64,000 nucleotides of DNA from Sphaerolaimus hirsutus (Eukaryota > Nematoda > Chromadorea > Monhysterida > Sphaerolaimidae). Position 1 is the stretch's first letter. Each line of letters starts with the position of its first letter. Positions 1-11,003 of this stretch are shown here, piece by piece. The stretch lies in the NCBI GenBank assembly GCA_964036195.1, contig OZ038450.1, positions 33,249,197 through 33,313,196 of the forward strand. Direction: 5' to 3'. A program made the position numbers and the translations under genes. The notes under the pieces are model-generated. The model was not told the DNA's origin. It searched no databases and was given only the letters and a program-made list of their open reading frames with translations.

Positions 1-94
1 ATCAGCTGTGGGGTAAATTCGGGTATACAGAGATGACGTTGGAGCATTGGTAGTGTAAAAGTATGTTATGTATCTAGAGCGTGGCTCATCTCAG

Positions 95-287
95 CGGTGC
101 CGTTCGGCTGCATCCCGCTGGAGAGCGAGCCGGACCGGTGTCTGCGCATCCAGCGCACCCAGATCGCCAACTACGCGCTGACCGACGACCAGATGTCCAC
201 CAGCGACGAAGACTGGGCCGACCGCAGGAACTTCTACTGGCACGATGCCAACGAGTGGCAAGCCAGGCGCGTTTTCCAATCCAATTA
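95..287 (+). CDS. Internal exon of a secreted, possibly C-type-lectin-like protein
   Basis: A GC-rich stretch stands out from AT-rich flanks. It follows a plausible acceptor (CTCATCTCAG) and ends before a consensus donor (GTAAGC at 288). Read with two leading bases it gives 63 codons with two Cys and an aromatic/acidic segment (RRNFYWHDANEW) that resembles the loop region of a CTLD. The same leading-phase pattern (CAG, then CG, then full codons) recurs in exons at 32091 and 58207, suggesting shuffled modules. It leaves two bases (TA), so joining directly to the exon at 19877, which starts with G, would create a stop. It is therefore not that exon's immediate partner. Family assignment is inferred; exon status is fairly likely. 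Confidence 0.45.
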
Positions 288-300
288 GTAAGCCTCTCCT

Positions 301-734
301 TTGAAAGTTGAAAACTACAAAAAACTAGTTTTCAGAAATTGTCATTTCAAGTTTCATTTTGCTGTACCCGAGGCCGAAGTTGTTGAATAGTTTATTGATC
401 AATCCACTCTCGAATGCGTGCCAGAACACCAACTAAATAGATACATCAAAAAGTGGAACATAAATCTATGCGCATAAAAAGGATCAAATCCCACATCATC
501 CCTCCTCACTCAAAGACCAAAAGGGGCCAAAATCAAAATCGAACGGTTTCACACACACACATCACACTCCCCTCCACTTTCTCTTATCTTACATGCGCTT
601 ATGTGGGGAACGGGAGCGCGTACGGCGGTGGTTACGGCGATAGCCATAATTGTGCGGCGGGTTGGAAGCCAGATGGCGGCTAATACGAGAAGCCGTATTA
701 CGATAGACAGTGCTGGGAGATGGACGGTGGGGTG
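301..734. other. Intergenic or intronic stretch with no recognisable gene
   Basis: AT-rich sequence with a short CA run near 550 and a GC-rich purine/G segment from about 600. Short open frames here are compositional. I see no feature beyond the start of the inverted-repeat unit that follows. Confidence 0.4.
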
Positions 735-1395
735 GAGTAGGGGGGCAATGACGTTGGCGCTGATTATGGCGGCTAGCGCGCAGCGGGTCAGTTGAAGAAG
801 GCAATAGTTGCACGCCACTAATCAGAGCGGGTTCCGCCGGTGCAGTCCCAAACCCGTGGCGGCGGATCTCAGGTGCATTCGGCGCCAGGGTATGATGATA
901 GTCATCTTGCGACACTGCATGTTCTTGACGCCGGCATTAGAAATTGGTTGGCTGCTGCTTTAACTGAAAATACCGGTTGGTCACCAGAGTGGGAACAAGA
1001 TTTCTGGCACCAATTACATGCACATTATCCGACGCAGACCCGGAGTCAGAGAACGATGCTCGCATGCTACAGTTCTTTGAGGCAGTATTCCCCACCGGCT
1101 CCCCTGCTTTTCCAGGAGACACAGGGGAAAGTGATGAGTGAAGGTGGAACTGAAAACTGTGAAAATTCTGAAAATTCCTGTGAAAATTCCTGTGAACGTG
1201 ACCCGATTTCTTCTTTGCCTGCTACTAGTGTTCAAATGAACAATTTTGGCGTTGATTATTCTATCGAAACTGCACTGGAGATCCGACGCCACCGGTTTGG
1301 GACTACACCGGCGGAACCCGCTCTGATTAGTGGCGCGCAACTATTACCGTCTTCAACTGATCAGCGCCAATGTCATTGCCCCCCTACTCCACATT
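735..1395. repeat. Unit with long imperfect inverted arms around a decayed coding segment
   Basis: Sequence at about 735-875 is the imperfect reverse complement of about 1282-1392 (both carry GGAGTAGGGGGGCAATGAC and ACTAATCAGAGCGGGTTCCG). The + frame 840-1412 and the minus frame 589-915 therefore encode the same peptide motif (PAEPALISG) in opposite orientation. The centre encodes a hydrophilic protein-like segment of unknown family. It is either a foldback transposon fragment or an inverted duplication inside a decayed retroelement gag-like gene. No target duplication was found. Confidence 0.5.
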
Positions 1396-1877
1396 TACAA
1401 TTGAAAGGCTAGCGATTTGCACTGCCCACTTCCACTTTGCAAAAGTTAAACTGTCACATTTCCCAGAATAAACCGGCACGTTGTCCATTATATGCGGCTT
1501 TGCCATAATCCAGCCTTGTAAAATGTCACTATTCACAGTTTGCAATATCACCTTTGGATATTTCGTAGCCAAGGGTCGGGATCGGCATAAACATTCAAAT
1601 CTGCCAGCAGAAGTGCCTCTGTAGTTGGAGCTGGCATTTTAGAATTTACAGTAACTCCTTGGGCAGCCAAAACTGTCTGCCCAACCAAACCAGCCAATAT
1701 AGCAGTGCTAGTTGACTCCTGTGTTTTGTCAGATGCGTTAAATGTAACATGTGCAGTTTTTTGTGCATTTGTAACATGCATTTGTGCATTTGTAATATGG
1801 GCGTGAACACTGTTCCGGCGGCGCAAGGCGTCAAAACGCGACTGCAATGCGTCAAATTCTTTCACCAACGTTTCCAT
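1384..1877 (-). pseudogene. Decayed minus-strand ORF, possibly gag-like
   Basis: Two overlapping minus-strand frames (1877-1548 and 1572-1384) read as one protein broken by a frameshift near 1560. The N-terminal part is heptad-like and hydrophilic (ETLVKEFDALQSRFDALRRR), as in coiled-coil gag or ORF1 proteins. No catalytic motif or zinc knuckle is visible. It abuts the inverted-repeat unit, whose arms may be the same element's C-terminal region. Function not recognised. Confidence 0.3.
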
Positions 1878-1982
1878 GGTGTCATCTTCCAGGTGGTCCC
1901 CTCACTGGTACCGTTTTGTCCTATTAGGGTGCCCTGAAAGCGACAGAGCGGCTTCCGAGAAGTTAGCATATTCACCCATGTC

Positions 1983-2819
1983 CATGGTTGGTTTTAGTAA
2001 AATTCTTTTTACTAAATGTGTATTTTATTTTTATTAAAATTGTATTTTATTTTTATTTTATTCATGTTTTGGTTTATTTTATTTTATCCTGAAATGTCAT
2101 TAATAAAATAAAATGAAACCATTTTACTAAAATTTTACAAATATTTTACAAAATTTTTACAAAAAATCGGAAATCTTGGATGCAAGGACATAAAACAATG
2201 TGCACGCTAGAAGCATGTGGATGAATACAAAAAAAAATTATGTAAACTTGTGACACGGGTTGTGAGGTAGGTATTTTGTATTTTGACCCTCAGGGGGAGC
2301 TACCTAATTGCTCCTCCCAAGGGAAGATCACTAAAAATGCATTGTTGTTTTTTTGGGTGGGGGGGGGGGGGCTTGCGGGGTTCAATATATTTATAGGCTT
2401 TTTCAAGGTGTGGAACGAAGAAAATAAGAAAAAAATTACAAATTAGTGATTTTTAAGGTGAAAATATTTTAAAAAATGTGAAAATTTGCAATTTTGAGCA
2501 ACAATATTTCTCAATCACAACAATGAAAGATACAACAAGGCACTAGTTCTGCAAATTGGCAGCTAGAAACTTAAGCAACATGATAGAAAACTTTCTATAG
2601 AATTGAACAGACACTTGAGTTTTTGTAAAATTTTACTAAAATTGTACAAAAATTCGAATTATTGTACAATTTTACTAAAATTTTACTAAAATTCAAATTT
2701 TAGTAAAATTGTATTTTTATTTTATTTATTTTCCATTTTATTTTATTTTATTTTATTCTCCAATTTTCCATTTTATTTTTATTGTATTTTTATTTTTTTC
2801 TGAGATTTTGCCAACCCTG
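1983..2819 (+). mobile_element. Non-autonomous hAT-like element, family A copy 1 (837 bp)
   Basis: The element runs from CATGGTTGG to CCAACCCTG, short inverted termini close to the hAT start CAGRG. It is flanked by a perfect 8-bp duplication CCCATGTC (1975-1982 and 2820-2827), the length hAT transposases make. The interior is very AT-rich, with subterminal runs of TTTTACTAAAATT, and has no transposase. It is closely similar to the copy at 5705. Confidence 0.88.
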
Positions 2820-2827
2820 CCCATGTC

Positions 2828-3183
2828 TACATTGTCAGCTTTGGTTTCATTCAGGTAATTGGTGACATCATGGTATGTCAATTGTCAAAAAGGAATGGGC
2901 GGTGCCAAGTACATACCCAAATTACGACGCTCCGCAACACACATTTCCATTGGAGATCGGGATTTGACAAAATCGTACATTTCGCATTCAATCCCCCCAG
3001 AATTACGGCTGTCTACCAACGACACCACAGCTGAACTACTCGCATGAGAATTACTCACGATACGCGCACCACGAACCACCATTCCCTGACCGTGACGTTT
3101 CCGACATTTATACTTTAGATTTGGAAAAGGTATTTACGTTTACGTTTACATTTTCCAAAAAAAGCAGTATTTGTACAACTCTG
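2828..3183. other. Unassigned stretch ending in a CAGAGTTG-family right terminus
   Basis: No gene is visible. The last ~65 bases (fragments TTTACGTTTACATTTTCC and TACAACTCTG) match the right end of the hAT-like CAGAGTTG family seen at 4858 and 29933. A truncated copy probably ends at 3183; its left end was not found. Confidence 0.4.
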
Positions 3184-3848
3184 GTGCTGAGTAGGGCTCA
3201 AACGCGACTCGACTCGACTCGACTCATGACTCAAGGGTAAAACAGGGTACCGACTCGACTCGTCTGACTTGACCGGAAAAATATGGCCGAAACTCGAGAC
3301 TTATTGAGTTAAAAATTTTAGTTGAGTACTAATTTATTGAGTTAAAAATTCACTTTTGCTTTAATTTTTTACTTCTCACTGTTAAATCGTTTTTACTCCA
3401 CCTACAGAATTGACCATTTGATTTTATGGGGCATGTTCAAAGATCCCGTATTTCCTCGAATTATACCTAGGGCTCGAACTCAACTCGACTCGACTCGACT
3501 TGACTCGTGACTCAAGGGTAAAACAGGATTCGACTCGACTCAAGGGTAAAACAGGACAAAAACCGACTCGACTCATCTGATTCGACTGGAAAAATATGGC
3601 CCAAACTCAAGACTTGAGGTTTTTGCCCGACTCGACTCGAAATTTTGGAAAATTTTGAGTCAGGGTTTCCATTGAATAATGTCCTAAAATATCAATTTTG
3701 ATATGAAATTTTAAACATATTTTTCAAAAATTTTGCGCGTGAGCGCGCATTTCCACACCACATGCGTGATATATTGTGGATTGGCTTGGCATATGTATTG
3801 AATGGTGTTAAAACTCAAATTTCTTATTACCATACAATTCTACATAAT

Positions 3849-4051
3849 GTGCATGTGTACACTAGTTTAGTGCCAGATTTTGGTAAACTCATAAATTGGC
3901 TTTGATAAAACACATTTGAGTTTACTGAAATGAGTTATTCTTAATCCCCATCAACTGCAGTTGACAGATACATCATTATGGTAAATTCAAATGCATTCAA
4001 AGCCGATTTATGAGTTTACCAAAATCTGGCAGTAAACTAGCGTGTGCAGCA
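3849..4051. repeat. Short near-palindromic MITE (~200 bp)
   Basis: About 60 bp at each side are reverse complements (ACACTAGTTTAGTGCCAGAT on the left; the mirror, with ACTAGCGTGTGC, on the right), with a ~70-bp loop. The outer ACTAGTGTGT/ACACACTAGT-type ends recall the elements at 31739 and 60300. The duplication is not clear. Confidence 0.6.
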
Positions 4052-4106
4052 CCACATGTGAAACACACACACACACTCCCTCAAATGCATTGCACAATGT
4101 TGGCAC

Positions 4107-4858
4107 CAGAGTTGCGAAAGTGTATTTACACTTACTCGAAATACCCGGGTAAATGGGTATTTATATTTACACTTACACTTTCATAAAATACCCATACACT
4201 TTTTTTACACTTTCCTGGGCAAAATACCTGGGTACAGAAAGTGTATTTTTTTCTTTTAGATGGCCCTGTTTTATGCTTTTGAGAAAGTATAAAATAGGGT
4301 CATGTACAAAAAATGCATTGAATGTAGAAAATATTGCAAATGTACATACCAGCCTTTGATCTACAACCTTTGATCAGTACTCATGGTATTCTACAGTTTC
4401 ATCATACTTTTGTAAAAAGGACAAGATCAATGGGAATTCACCAGCTGGACACAAAGTCAACTTTTGCATTGACATTTGCTGCATGTCCATTCTTGCATTT
4501 CAACAGTGTGTATCGCATTGCTTAATCAGTAAAATATTAACACTGAAAACTGCCATTATTAGGGAACTTCATACCACTACAGTATTTGTTACAGTCTGAA
4601 ATGATTCATAAAAGGCTGTAAAATGTGAAAAAATGCATGAAAATGATAAATAAATTGATCTAAACGTGAGAACAGCGGTGTTTTCTAATGCTCAACAGTG
4701 AGAGCTCATTCTAAAAAAATTTTACACTTAACCTTTTTCACACTTTCCTAGGTATTTTTAAAATACCTTACACTTTTGGTAGCCATACTTAAAATTTGGA
4801 AAATGTATTTACACTTACACTTACACTTTCCAAAAATACCGGTATTTTAACAACTCTG
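4107..4858. mobile_element. hAT-like non-autonomous element, CAGAGTTG family (752 bp)
   Basis: Ends CAGAGTTG and CAACTCTG with a perfect 8-bp duplication GTTGGCAC (4099-4106 and 4859-4866). Subterminal arrays of TTTACACTTACACTTTCC and AAAATACC words occupy both ends. The interior has no protein-like ORF. It is nested inside the element 3192-5234. Confidence 0.87.
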
Positions 4859-5242
4859 GTTGGCACTGATCCAAAAAATGTTGTAAACGATGTTGATTTT
4901 CCATCCCTAGGCCAATTTTATTTTTGCAACTTTATTTGTAGCAACATGAGTGATAAAAAGTACTATTTTTGCTTTATCTTGATATTTAAATGCACTGTTG
5001 GCATTTAGACTTCATTCAGTGTGTGTGAAAACATTGGTAGAGAAACAAGTATCAAAAATTACTGCAAGGGTCATACCAAAAAGTAATGCATCCAACTTGA
5101 CTCGAGACTGGAGATTTTTGCCTGACTCGACTTAATCTATCACTGGCTCACCCGACTCGACTCGCCGACTCGACCGGAAAAAATTTGGGGTTGCGACTCG
5201 AACTTGACTGGAAAAAATAGAGTTTCGAGCCCTAGTGCTGAG

Positions 5243-5696
5243 CACTGATGAGACCCTAGCACCCGCCCCAAAATCAACCCGTGTCTGTTCAAAAGTGTTG
5301 AAACAGGGTTTTCTGTCTGGAGGTGCTTGGGAGTGCACAATGGGATTCTTCCAGACAGCTTTTGGACATTTATTTACTTTGTTTGAAGTTACTACAGTTT
5401 GAAGTATTTAGATACTTTACCATCGTTTTTACCTTTTTATTCAACAGCAACAAAACCTCATTTTCAACATAATGCAGCACTATGCATTTGAACGTCGCTT
5501 GTCGGCTCGTGAGCATGATTTGAAGTGGGATGGGATGGGAACCATAACCATATTTGGGATTTTTTTAATATCCTTGCAATTGCATAGACATGGTTTACAA
5601 AATAAGCAAGTGGAGGGTTTGTTCTTCCTGGATTACGCATACAGTAACACATTTAATTGTGAAAATTTTGCACAGAAGGTCTTTTTACATAAAATA
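5243..5696. other. Unassigned AT-rich stretch
   Basis: A + frame (5472-5834) is open for 120 codons but runs into the hAT-like element at 5705 and has AT-driven composition. I do not support it as a gene. No other signal. Confidence 0.3.
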
Positions 5697-5704
5697 GGCC
5701 TAGG

Positions 5705-6535
5705 CATGGTTGGTTTTAGTAAAATTCTTTTTACTAAAATTGTATTACCTATATTTTTATTAAAATTGTATTTTATTTTTATTTTATTCATGTTTCAGTT
5801 TATTTTATTTTATTTTATTCTGAAATGTCATTAATAAAATAAAATGAAACCATTTTACAGAAATTTTACAAATATTTTACAAAAATTTTACAAAAAATCT
5901 AAAATCTTGGATGCAAGGCCATAAAACAATGTGCATGCTAAAAGCGAACAGATGAATACAAAAATTTTTTATGTAGACTTGTGAAATTGGTTGCTACATA
6001 GGTATCTTGAATTTTGACCCTCACAGGGGCTGGATAGATCTGCAGCTAATTTGCTCCTCCCAAGGGAAGATAGCTAATAATTTGTTATTTTGGGGGGGGG
6101 GGCTCGCGGGGTTAATATATAGGCTTTTTCATGGTATGGAACGAAGCAAATGGGAAAAAATCACACAGATTAGTTATTTTAAAGGTAACAATATATAAAA
6201 AATGTGAAAATTTGCGATTTTGAGCAAAAATCACAACAATGAAAGCAACAAAATAGCATCAGTTCTGCAAAGTGGCAGCTAGAATGTTAAACAAGAGGAT
6301 AGAAAACTTTTTATAGAATTTTACAGACACTCGAGTTTTTGTAAAATTTTACTAAAATTGTACACAAATTTGATATTTAGTACAATTTTACTAAAATTTT
6401 ACAAAAATTCGAATTTTAATAAAATTGTATTTTTATGTTATTAATTTTCCATTTTATTTTATTTTATTTTATTCTCCAATTTTCTATTTTATTTGTATTT
6501 TATTTTTATTTTTTTCTGAGATTTTGCCAACCCTG
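5705..6535 (+). mobile_element. Non-autonomous hAT-like element, family A copy 2 (831 bp)
   Basis: Ends CATGGTTGG and CCAACCCTG with a perfect 8-bp duplication GGCCTAGG (5697-5704 and 6536-6543). Collinear with the copy at 1983, including the internal G-tract and the GCTCCTCCCAAGGGAAGAT word. No ORF of its own. Confidence 0.88.
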
Positions 6536-6574
6536 GGCCTAGGTATTCTTTTAACTCCTTCGGGCTTTTTTGGC

Positions 6575-6672
6575 GGTTTTTAATGGCGCCACGGCATCAT
6601 AGCGCCAAGCGCGAAAAGCGCCATGGCACTTTTTGCTTTGGCGCTAGCGCCATGGCACTTTTACATCACTTT
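6575..6672. repeat. Fragment of a GGCGCC-rich hAT-like element
   Basis: Alternating GGCGCC/AGCGCCA words end in TTTTACATCACTT, close to the CATCACTA terminus of the family described at 38426 and 60429. The left end and duplication are not found. Confidence 0.5.
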
Positions 6673-6794
6673 TCAGAACTATGATTGAGGGTTGTTGTCA
6701 CATTTGGTTGTGTTTGAATTGATGCTCTGATAGTAAACTATTGTTAATTTTTTATATAAAATCGCAATGTTCAAATAAAAAATGTCTGAAAAAT

Positions 6795-6912
6795 ATTGGT
6801 GAAAAAAATAGAACAGCAGCCTCCAATAGAACGGCACCCTCAATAGAACGGAAGGTAAAGAAGTTGACGAAAAAATAGAATGGCGCTTTCCTATTAGAAG
6901 AAATACGGTATA
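6795..6912. repeat. Right-end fragment of an AATAGAACGG-type TA MITE
   Basis: Repeats of AATAGAACGGCACC end in TTAGAAGAAATACGG followed by TA. The ending equals the right terminus of the fuller copy at 58631-59024. The left half is missing. Confidence 0.5.
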
Positions 6913-7333
6913 TGTATGTTGGTGAGGTGTGTGGTTGTTAACGATGGCAAAAAAAGATTCGAGAATTCGAAAATGTTTTTGAATTTTCGAATTTTTTCAT
7001 AATTTTCGAATTTTTATTTCATCCCTGGAAAAAACACTTAAAAATCGATTTATTTTTCAAAAAATTCAAAAACTCCAAAATTCAAAAATTCAAAAATAAT
7101 TTTCGAATTTTTCAGGGAATTCAAGGCCACAACACGCATTCTTAAGTCAAATGTGTGAAATCGATGGAAAATTAATATGCAGTGTGTCTGAAAAAGCCAA
7201 AAAGTATTGAAAATATGTCAAAAATGTCAAAATGGTGTCAGCGTCAGCAGAGGCAGACACATCTATTTAGGAATAAACCAAGCAATCTGAACTATATTGA
7301 AAGTTTGTTAAATGTGTGGACTTATTTGCAACT

Positions 7334-7743
7334 TGTGCAATTCTGCAGTAAATATTTCACTTAAATTTGTCACTCATTTTTGTTATTTATTTTACTTCAA
7401 CTTCAACTCAACTTCAACTATTTGAGATATTTTGTTATCAACTGTCTGGTGACAGTTGTCGCATTCCACATAGCCTTTTGCTAGCGTAAAGGTGATTTTT
7501 GAAGTGACATGCCGCAGGTGTTTTTATTGCCATTTGCCGCTGTCTACTGACATTTTGAGTGTGCAGTGTTTTTGCCGACTTTGGGTAATTTTGACTTCAC
7601 TTGGAGAATTACGAATGAAAAGCGAACAGAAACTTGGAAGATATATGCATATATAGAAATAGAACTGAATACGTATTACTTTTATAAAACCCAAAATTTA
7701 AATAGGACATCTTTTTTCTCGCTCATCTTTTTGGGACTTTATA
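7334..7743 (+). repeat. 5' LTR of the BEL/Pao element
   Basis: A 410-bp direct repeat of 16349-16758. It begins TGTGCAATTCTGCAG and ends GGGACTTTATA. A TATAAAA-like box (TTTATAAAACCC) lies about 60 bp before its end, and a CTTCAACTTCAACTCAACTT run near its start. Confidence 0.92.
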
Positions 7744-7761
7744 TGGCGCAGCCGGCAGGAT
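7744..7761 (+). promoter_or_regulatory. Putative primer binding site
   Basis: TGGCGCAGCCGGCAGGAT starts directly after the 5' LTR. TGG adjacent to the LTR is the usual complement of a tRNA CCA end. The tRNA was not identified. Confidence 0.6.
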
Positions 7762-7879
7762 TTTAATTTTTATTGTCCTGTCTCGAACCTACCTCAATTT
7801 AAACCCCAACAGAAAGTGCTTCCCATCGGGAAAGCACCTAAAGTCAACATTTCAACTTTAACGCTCTTTCAACTCAGTT

Positions 7880-9322
7880 ATGAGCGACATCACGCCGACG
7901 TTAGGCTTGCGGCAGGCGCTAAACGCGTACCGCACTAATGCGGTGAGATTGATTAAAGAAGCTATAGTTAGCTATGAATTTGACCCAAATAGTTCGGCCG
8001 AAGTTAATTATCAACATGCAACCAATGTCAAAATTCAACTAGTCACTCTACTGAACAATTACAACCAGAAAACGGAAGCACTTCAAGTAGCGGCGGATAA
8101 ATATGCTGCGGGCGTGCAGGAAATTATTGCTATGGGCTCTAAAACTGACGCGGCAGCTGAAACTAGGGAGCTGGTTAAATTTGAAGTCAAAAAGATGCAG
8201 GAGACGCTTTACGCGGAAGGAGCTGTCTATCCCCTGCTAGACCGCATGAGAGAAAATACTGCAGTCGTGGCGGCACAATTGGACAATGTCAAGCAGCAAA
8301 TTGAGTGGCAAAGAGAGGGCCGCCAGACTGGTAAGTCTTCAACTTCAGTTTCAGTTCCTTTGAAAAGTGAGTCAAAACCGCCCATTCAACTAATGCGTTT
8401 GCCAAAAACCGAGTTAGAAGCTTATAATGGCGACCCTTTGGTTTGGGAATCTTGGTGGCAAATTTATAAAGCTCAAATTCATGATCGAACTGAAATTTCA
8501 GATGGGTTAAAATTCGCCTATCTGAGCAAAGCCTTAACAGGCGAGGCCAAACAACTTTTAGCTGGGCTAAAAGTCGATGGCACTGATTACAACACGGCAA
8601 TTGAAATGCTAAGATCAAATTTTGGCGATACTTCTCAAGTCACAAATGCACTATGGGATAAATTACTCACTATTGATCACCCCACTAGTAGAGGTGATAG
8701 TTTAATGAAATTTACCCGTGCAATAATTTCAACCCTCAACCAACTCAAAGAGCGTGGTGAACACGTCGAGACGGGCGCGGTGCTGCGGCACATGAAAGGC
8801 TGCGTCCCGTCCAACATCATGTTGGCTATCAACGACGAGCACCGCAATGCTCATCGAGGTCAACCTGATGTGAGAATGGATGTTGAACGGTTTGTTGTTG
8901 CACTTACTGAAGTGGCAAAAGCTCGTTTAGATTCCATGAAAGTTTTACCTGATTCAACTGAACCAACAGTTTCAAGTTCAAAAAAGTCTTTCAAAACCGG
9001 AAAAGCTTCAAATTCTAATAGTACTGTTGCATTTTGCAGCACTTCCGAAACGGTGCAAGAAACGAGCGCCAACGTGGTTCAACAGTCACAGAAGGGTGCT
9101 CAGAGGGGAACTATGAGCCAGGGAGGGGGTGGTGCTCAACCTATTTACAATTGCCTTTTTTGCGGCCTAAAAAATCATTATTCAACTGACTGCAAAAAGG
9201 TGGCTACACGCGCGGACAGGCTCGCTTTCTTGAGAAATCATCAAGAGCTATGTCTGCGGTGTACCAGAAAAAAATCATATGGCAAAAAATTGCACTACCC
9301 CCCTCAGCTGCTACTATTGTAG
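7880..9322 (+). CDS. gag: BEL/Pao gag
   Basis: An ATG ORF of 480 codons, 137 bp after the LTR. Residues ~1-160 are helical and hydrophilic. About residues 170-340 form the conserved Pao-type gag region (DUF1759-like; motif LPKTELEAYNGDPLVWESWW). A zinc knuckle of CX2CX4HX4C type (CLFCGLKNHYSTDC) lies near residue 430. The frame then breaks within a second knuckle at an A-run near 9270. The frame starting at 9279 carries the remaining Cys/His residues, so a one-base indel or a programmed shift is likely there. The product would be the structural and RNA-packaging protein. Confidence 0.85.
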   Translation: MSDITPTLGLRQALNAYRTNAVRLIKEAIVSYEFDPNSSAEVNYQHATNVKIQLVTLLNNYNQKTEALQVAADKYAAGVQEIIAMGSKTDAAAETRELVKFEVKKMQETLYAEGAVYPLLDRMRENTAVVAAQLDNVKQQIEWQREGRQTGKSSTSVSVPLKSESKPPIQLMRLPKTELEAYNGDPLVWESWWQIYKAQIHDRTEISDGLKFAYLSKALTGEAKQLLAGLKVDGTDYNTAIEMLRSNFGDTSQVTNALWDKLLTIDHPTSRGDSLMKFTRAIISTLNQLKERGEHVETGAVLRHMKGCVPSNIMLAINDEHRNAHRGQPDVRMDVERFVVALTEVAKARLDSMKVLPDSTEPTVSSSKKSFKTGKASNSNSTVAFCSTSETVQETSANVVQQSQKGAQRGTMSQGGGGAQPIYNCLFCGLKNHYSTDCKKVATRADRLAFLRNHQELCLRCTRKKSYGKKLHYPPQLLLL

Positions 9323-9734
9323 AGTGAAAAATCAGCATCATAGTGCCCTATGTCCGGAGAAATTTGGGAAAAGTCAGGGAGCTAGTAGTTCCAATCAACA
9401 GGTAACTGTAAAAAATTCAACTTCAGCAAATGCGGCAATTGATGAAACGTCATCTAATTTTGCATTTACTCAGGTAATGCAAGTGTCAACTCAACGCGAA
9501 CCGGCACCTCACCATTTGTCAGATTCAACTACTGCGGCGTCAAGTCAACAGCAGCCGGATACAGAGCACGTTTCGGGTGAGCTCTTAATTCGCCCCTCAG
9601 TAAGATTGCAAGTGGCTCAGTCGTATTTATTCAACCCAGATGACCAAATGATGTCTGACGAAGTCGATATCTTTTTTGATACAGGCTGTGAATATTCTTA
9701 CATTCAGTCATCAATGGCCACTGAGTTGGGTTAA
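9279..9734 (+). pseudogene. End of gag and aspartic protease, terminated by a stop
   Basis: Continues the gag zinc-knuckle region in the next frame (CYYCRVKNQHHSALC), then a linker, then a retropepsin active site FFDTGCEYSYI near codon 130. It stops at TAA (9732-9734) just after the active-site region, and the same frame reopens at 9750. The stop is therefore a nonsense change inside gag-pol. Assignment by the DTG motif and position between gag and RT. Confidence 0.75.
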
Positions 9735-9749
9735 ATACCTAAAGGTAGC

Positions 9750-10952
9750 GTGCTGCTGTCAATGCATGTGTTTGCAGTAAAAAATCCTATTCAAGTGCGC
9801 GCAAAATTAGTTGACGTCATAATTCCGATTAAAAGTAAACATCGAAATGAAGATGTTTTGCTCACATTAAGATCGATGAATGACTTAGCTACTTATATTC
9901 AACCGCCTCCACTATCAATTCAAGATCTAGAATTCATTCATGCCTTGTGGGGGGAGGATGCTCACAAGCTTTTCGCAGCACCCCTTCAAAGTCACCTTCA
10001 ACCGCATCAACTTCAACGCTTGAGTAAACCGGCAGTAGTGATAGGTCAAGATAATTATTGGAAATTCAACATTCACCCTACTGAAGTCACACTGCCATCA
10101 GGATTAATTGTGCTTGATTCAAATTTGGGGTTCATGCTTGCTGGAACAGCGCATGAGCAACAAAATAAAGATGAAATTTCCGTAGCTTCTTTTGCGGCAT
10201 CATCAAGTGTAACTGCAATCACTAAGGAAACTTTACGTCAGTTCCACGATTTAGAGGCTATAGGTATAGGGGATGACCCATACACTGTAGACAATGACAT
10301 CGCAGAAGAACTCATCATCAATTCAATCATTTTCGATAAACTCAATAAAAGGTATATAGTGGACTGGCCTTATAAAAGTAACATCAAAGATCTACCCCAT
10401 AACAAAGGTGAGGCCTTTTCTCGATTCAAATCGCTATTAAGAAGACTTCAACGTGATCCAGAATTGTTTCAAAGTTACAAAAAGGTAATTAGCGATCAAA
10501 TCGAAAAAGGCATTATTGAACCCTGTTATGGTGAACCTCAAGATGGGAGCCTAGTCCACTATTTACCACATTCACCTGTAATCACCCCTGGGAAATCAAC
10601 ATCTTGCAGAGTTGTTTATGACGGCTCTGCAGGTAAACCCAGTTTCAACGAGTGTCTTTACAGGGGTCCCATTAGTACCCCACAGTCAGTGGGACTGTTG
10701 CTGAGGTTTCGAGCTGGCAAAGTAGTGCTGATTGCTGACATTGAGAAGGCTTTTCTTCAGATAGGGTTGGTAGATCATGCAAAAGATTTCACTCGATTTT
10801 ACTGGCTCAAAGATGATTCTAAACTTTCAACTGAAAATAACCTTCAAATCCTAAAATTCACCAGAGTTCTGTTTGGGTTAACCTGCAGTCCATCAATTTT
10901 AGGCACTGTAATCAAATATCACCTAGAAAAAGAAGCACAAAATGTGAGTTGA
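9750..10952 (+). pseudogene. pol: BEL/Pao protease C-terminus and reverse transcriptase (N-terminal part)
   Basis: Same frame as the upstream and downstream pieces. It contains BEL-type RT palm motifs: VVYDGSAG, ADIEKAFLQIGL and LFGLTCSPSILG. An in-frame TGA at 10950 separates it from the YVDN catalytic box just downstream. YVDN in place of the usual YVDD would remove a metal-binding Asp. Together with the stops this makes the RT unlikely to be active in this copy. Confidence 0.85.
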
Positions 10953-11003
10953 AAGGACCCGAAACAGGCGAATCAAATAATTGCCACACTCAACAACATT
11001 TAT

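Larger units (their letters stand above)
3192..5234. mobile_element. hAT-like element with CGACT pentamer-repeat ends
   Basis: Termini TAGGGCTC and GAGCCCTA are flanked by a perfect 8-bp duplication GTGCTGAG (3184-3191 and 5235-5242). Subterminal regions consist of repeated (ACTCG)n units and the word CAAGGGTAAAACAGG. A second left-like end (TAGGGCTCGAAC) starts at 3469, suggesting an internal duplication or nested partial copy. It contains the palindromic element at 3849 and the hAT-like element at 4107. No transposase ORF. Confidence 0.8.

Noticed and set aside
600-830. Small plus-strand ORF in a GC-rich stretch near 601-795
   Set aside because: It overlaps the inverted-repeat arm, whose mirrored copy is coded in the opposite orientation; no splice or domain support.
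5472-5834. 120-codon plus-strand ORF
   Set aside because: AT-driven composition, and it runs across the border of a hAT-like element with an 8-bp duplication.
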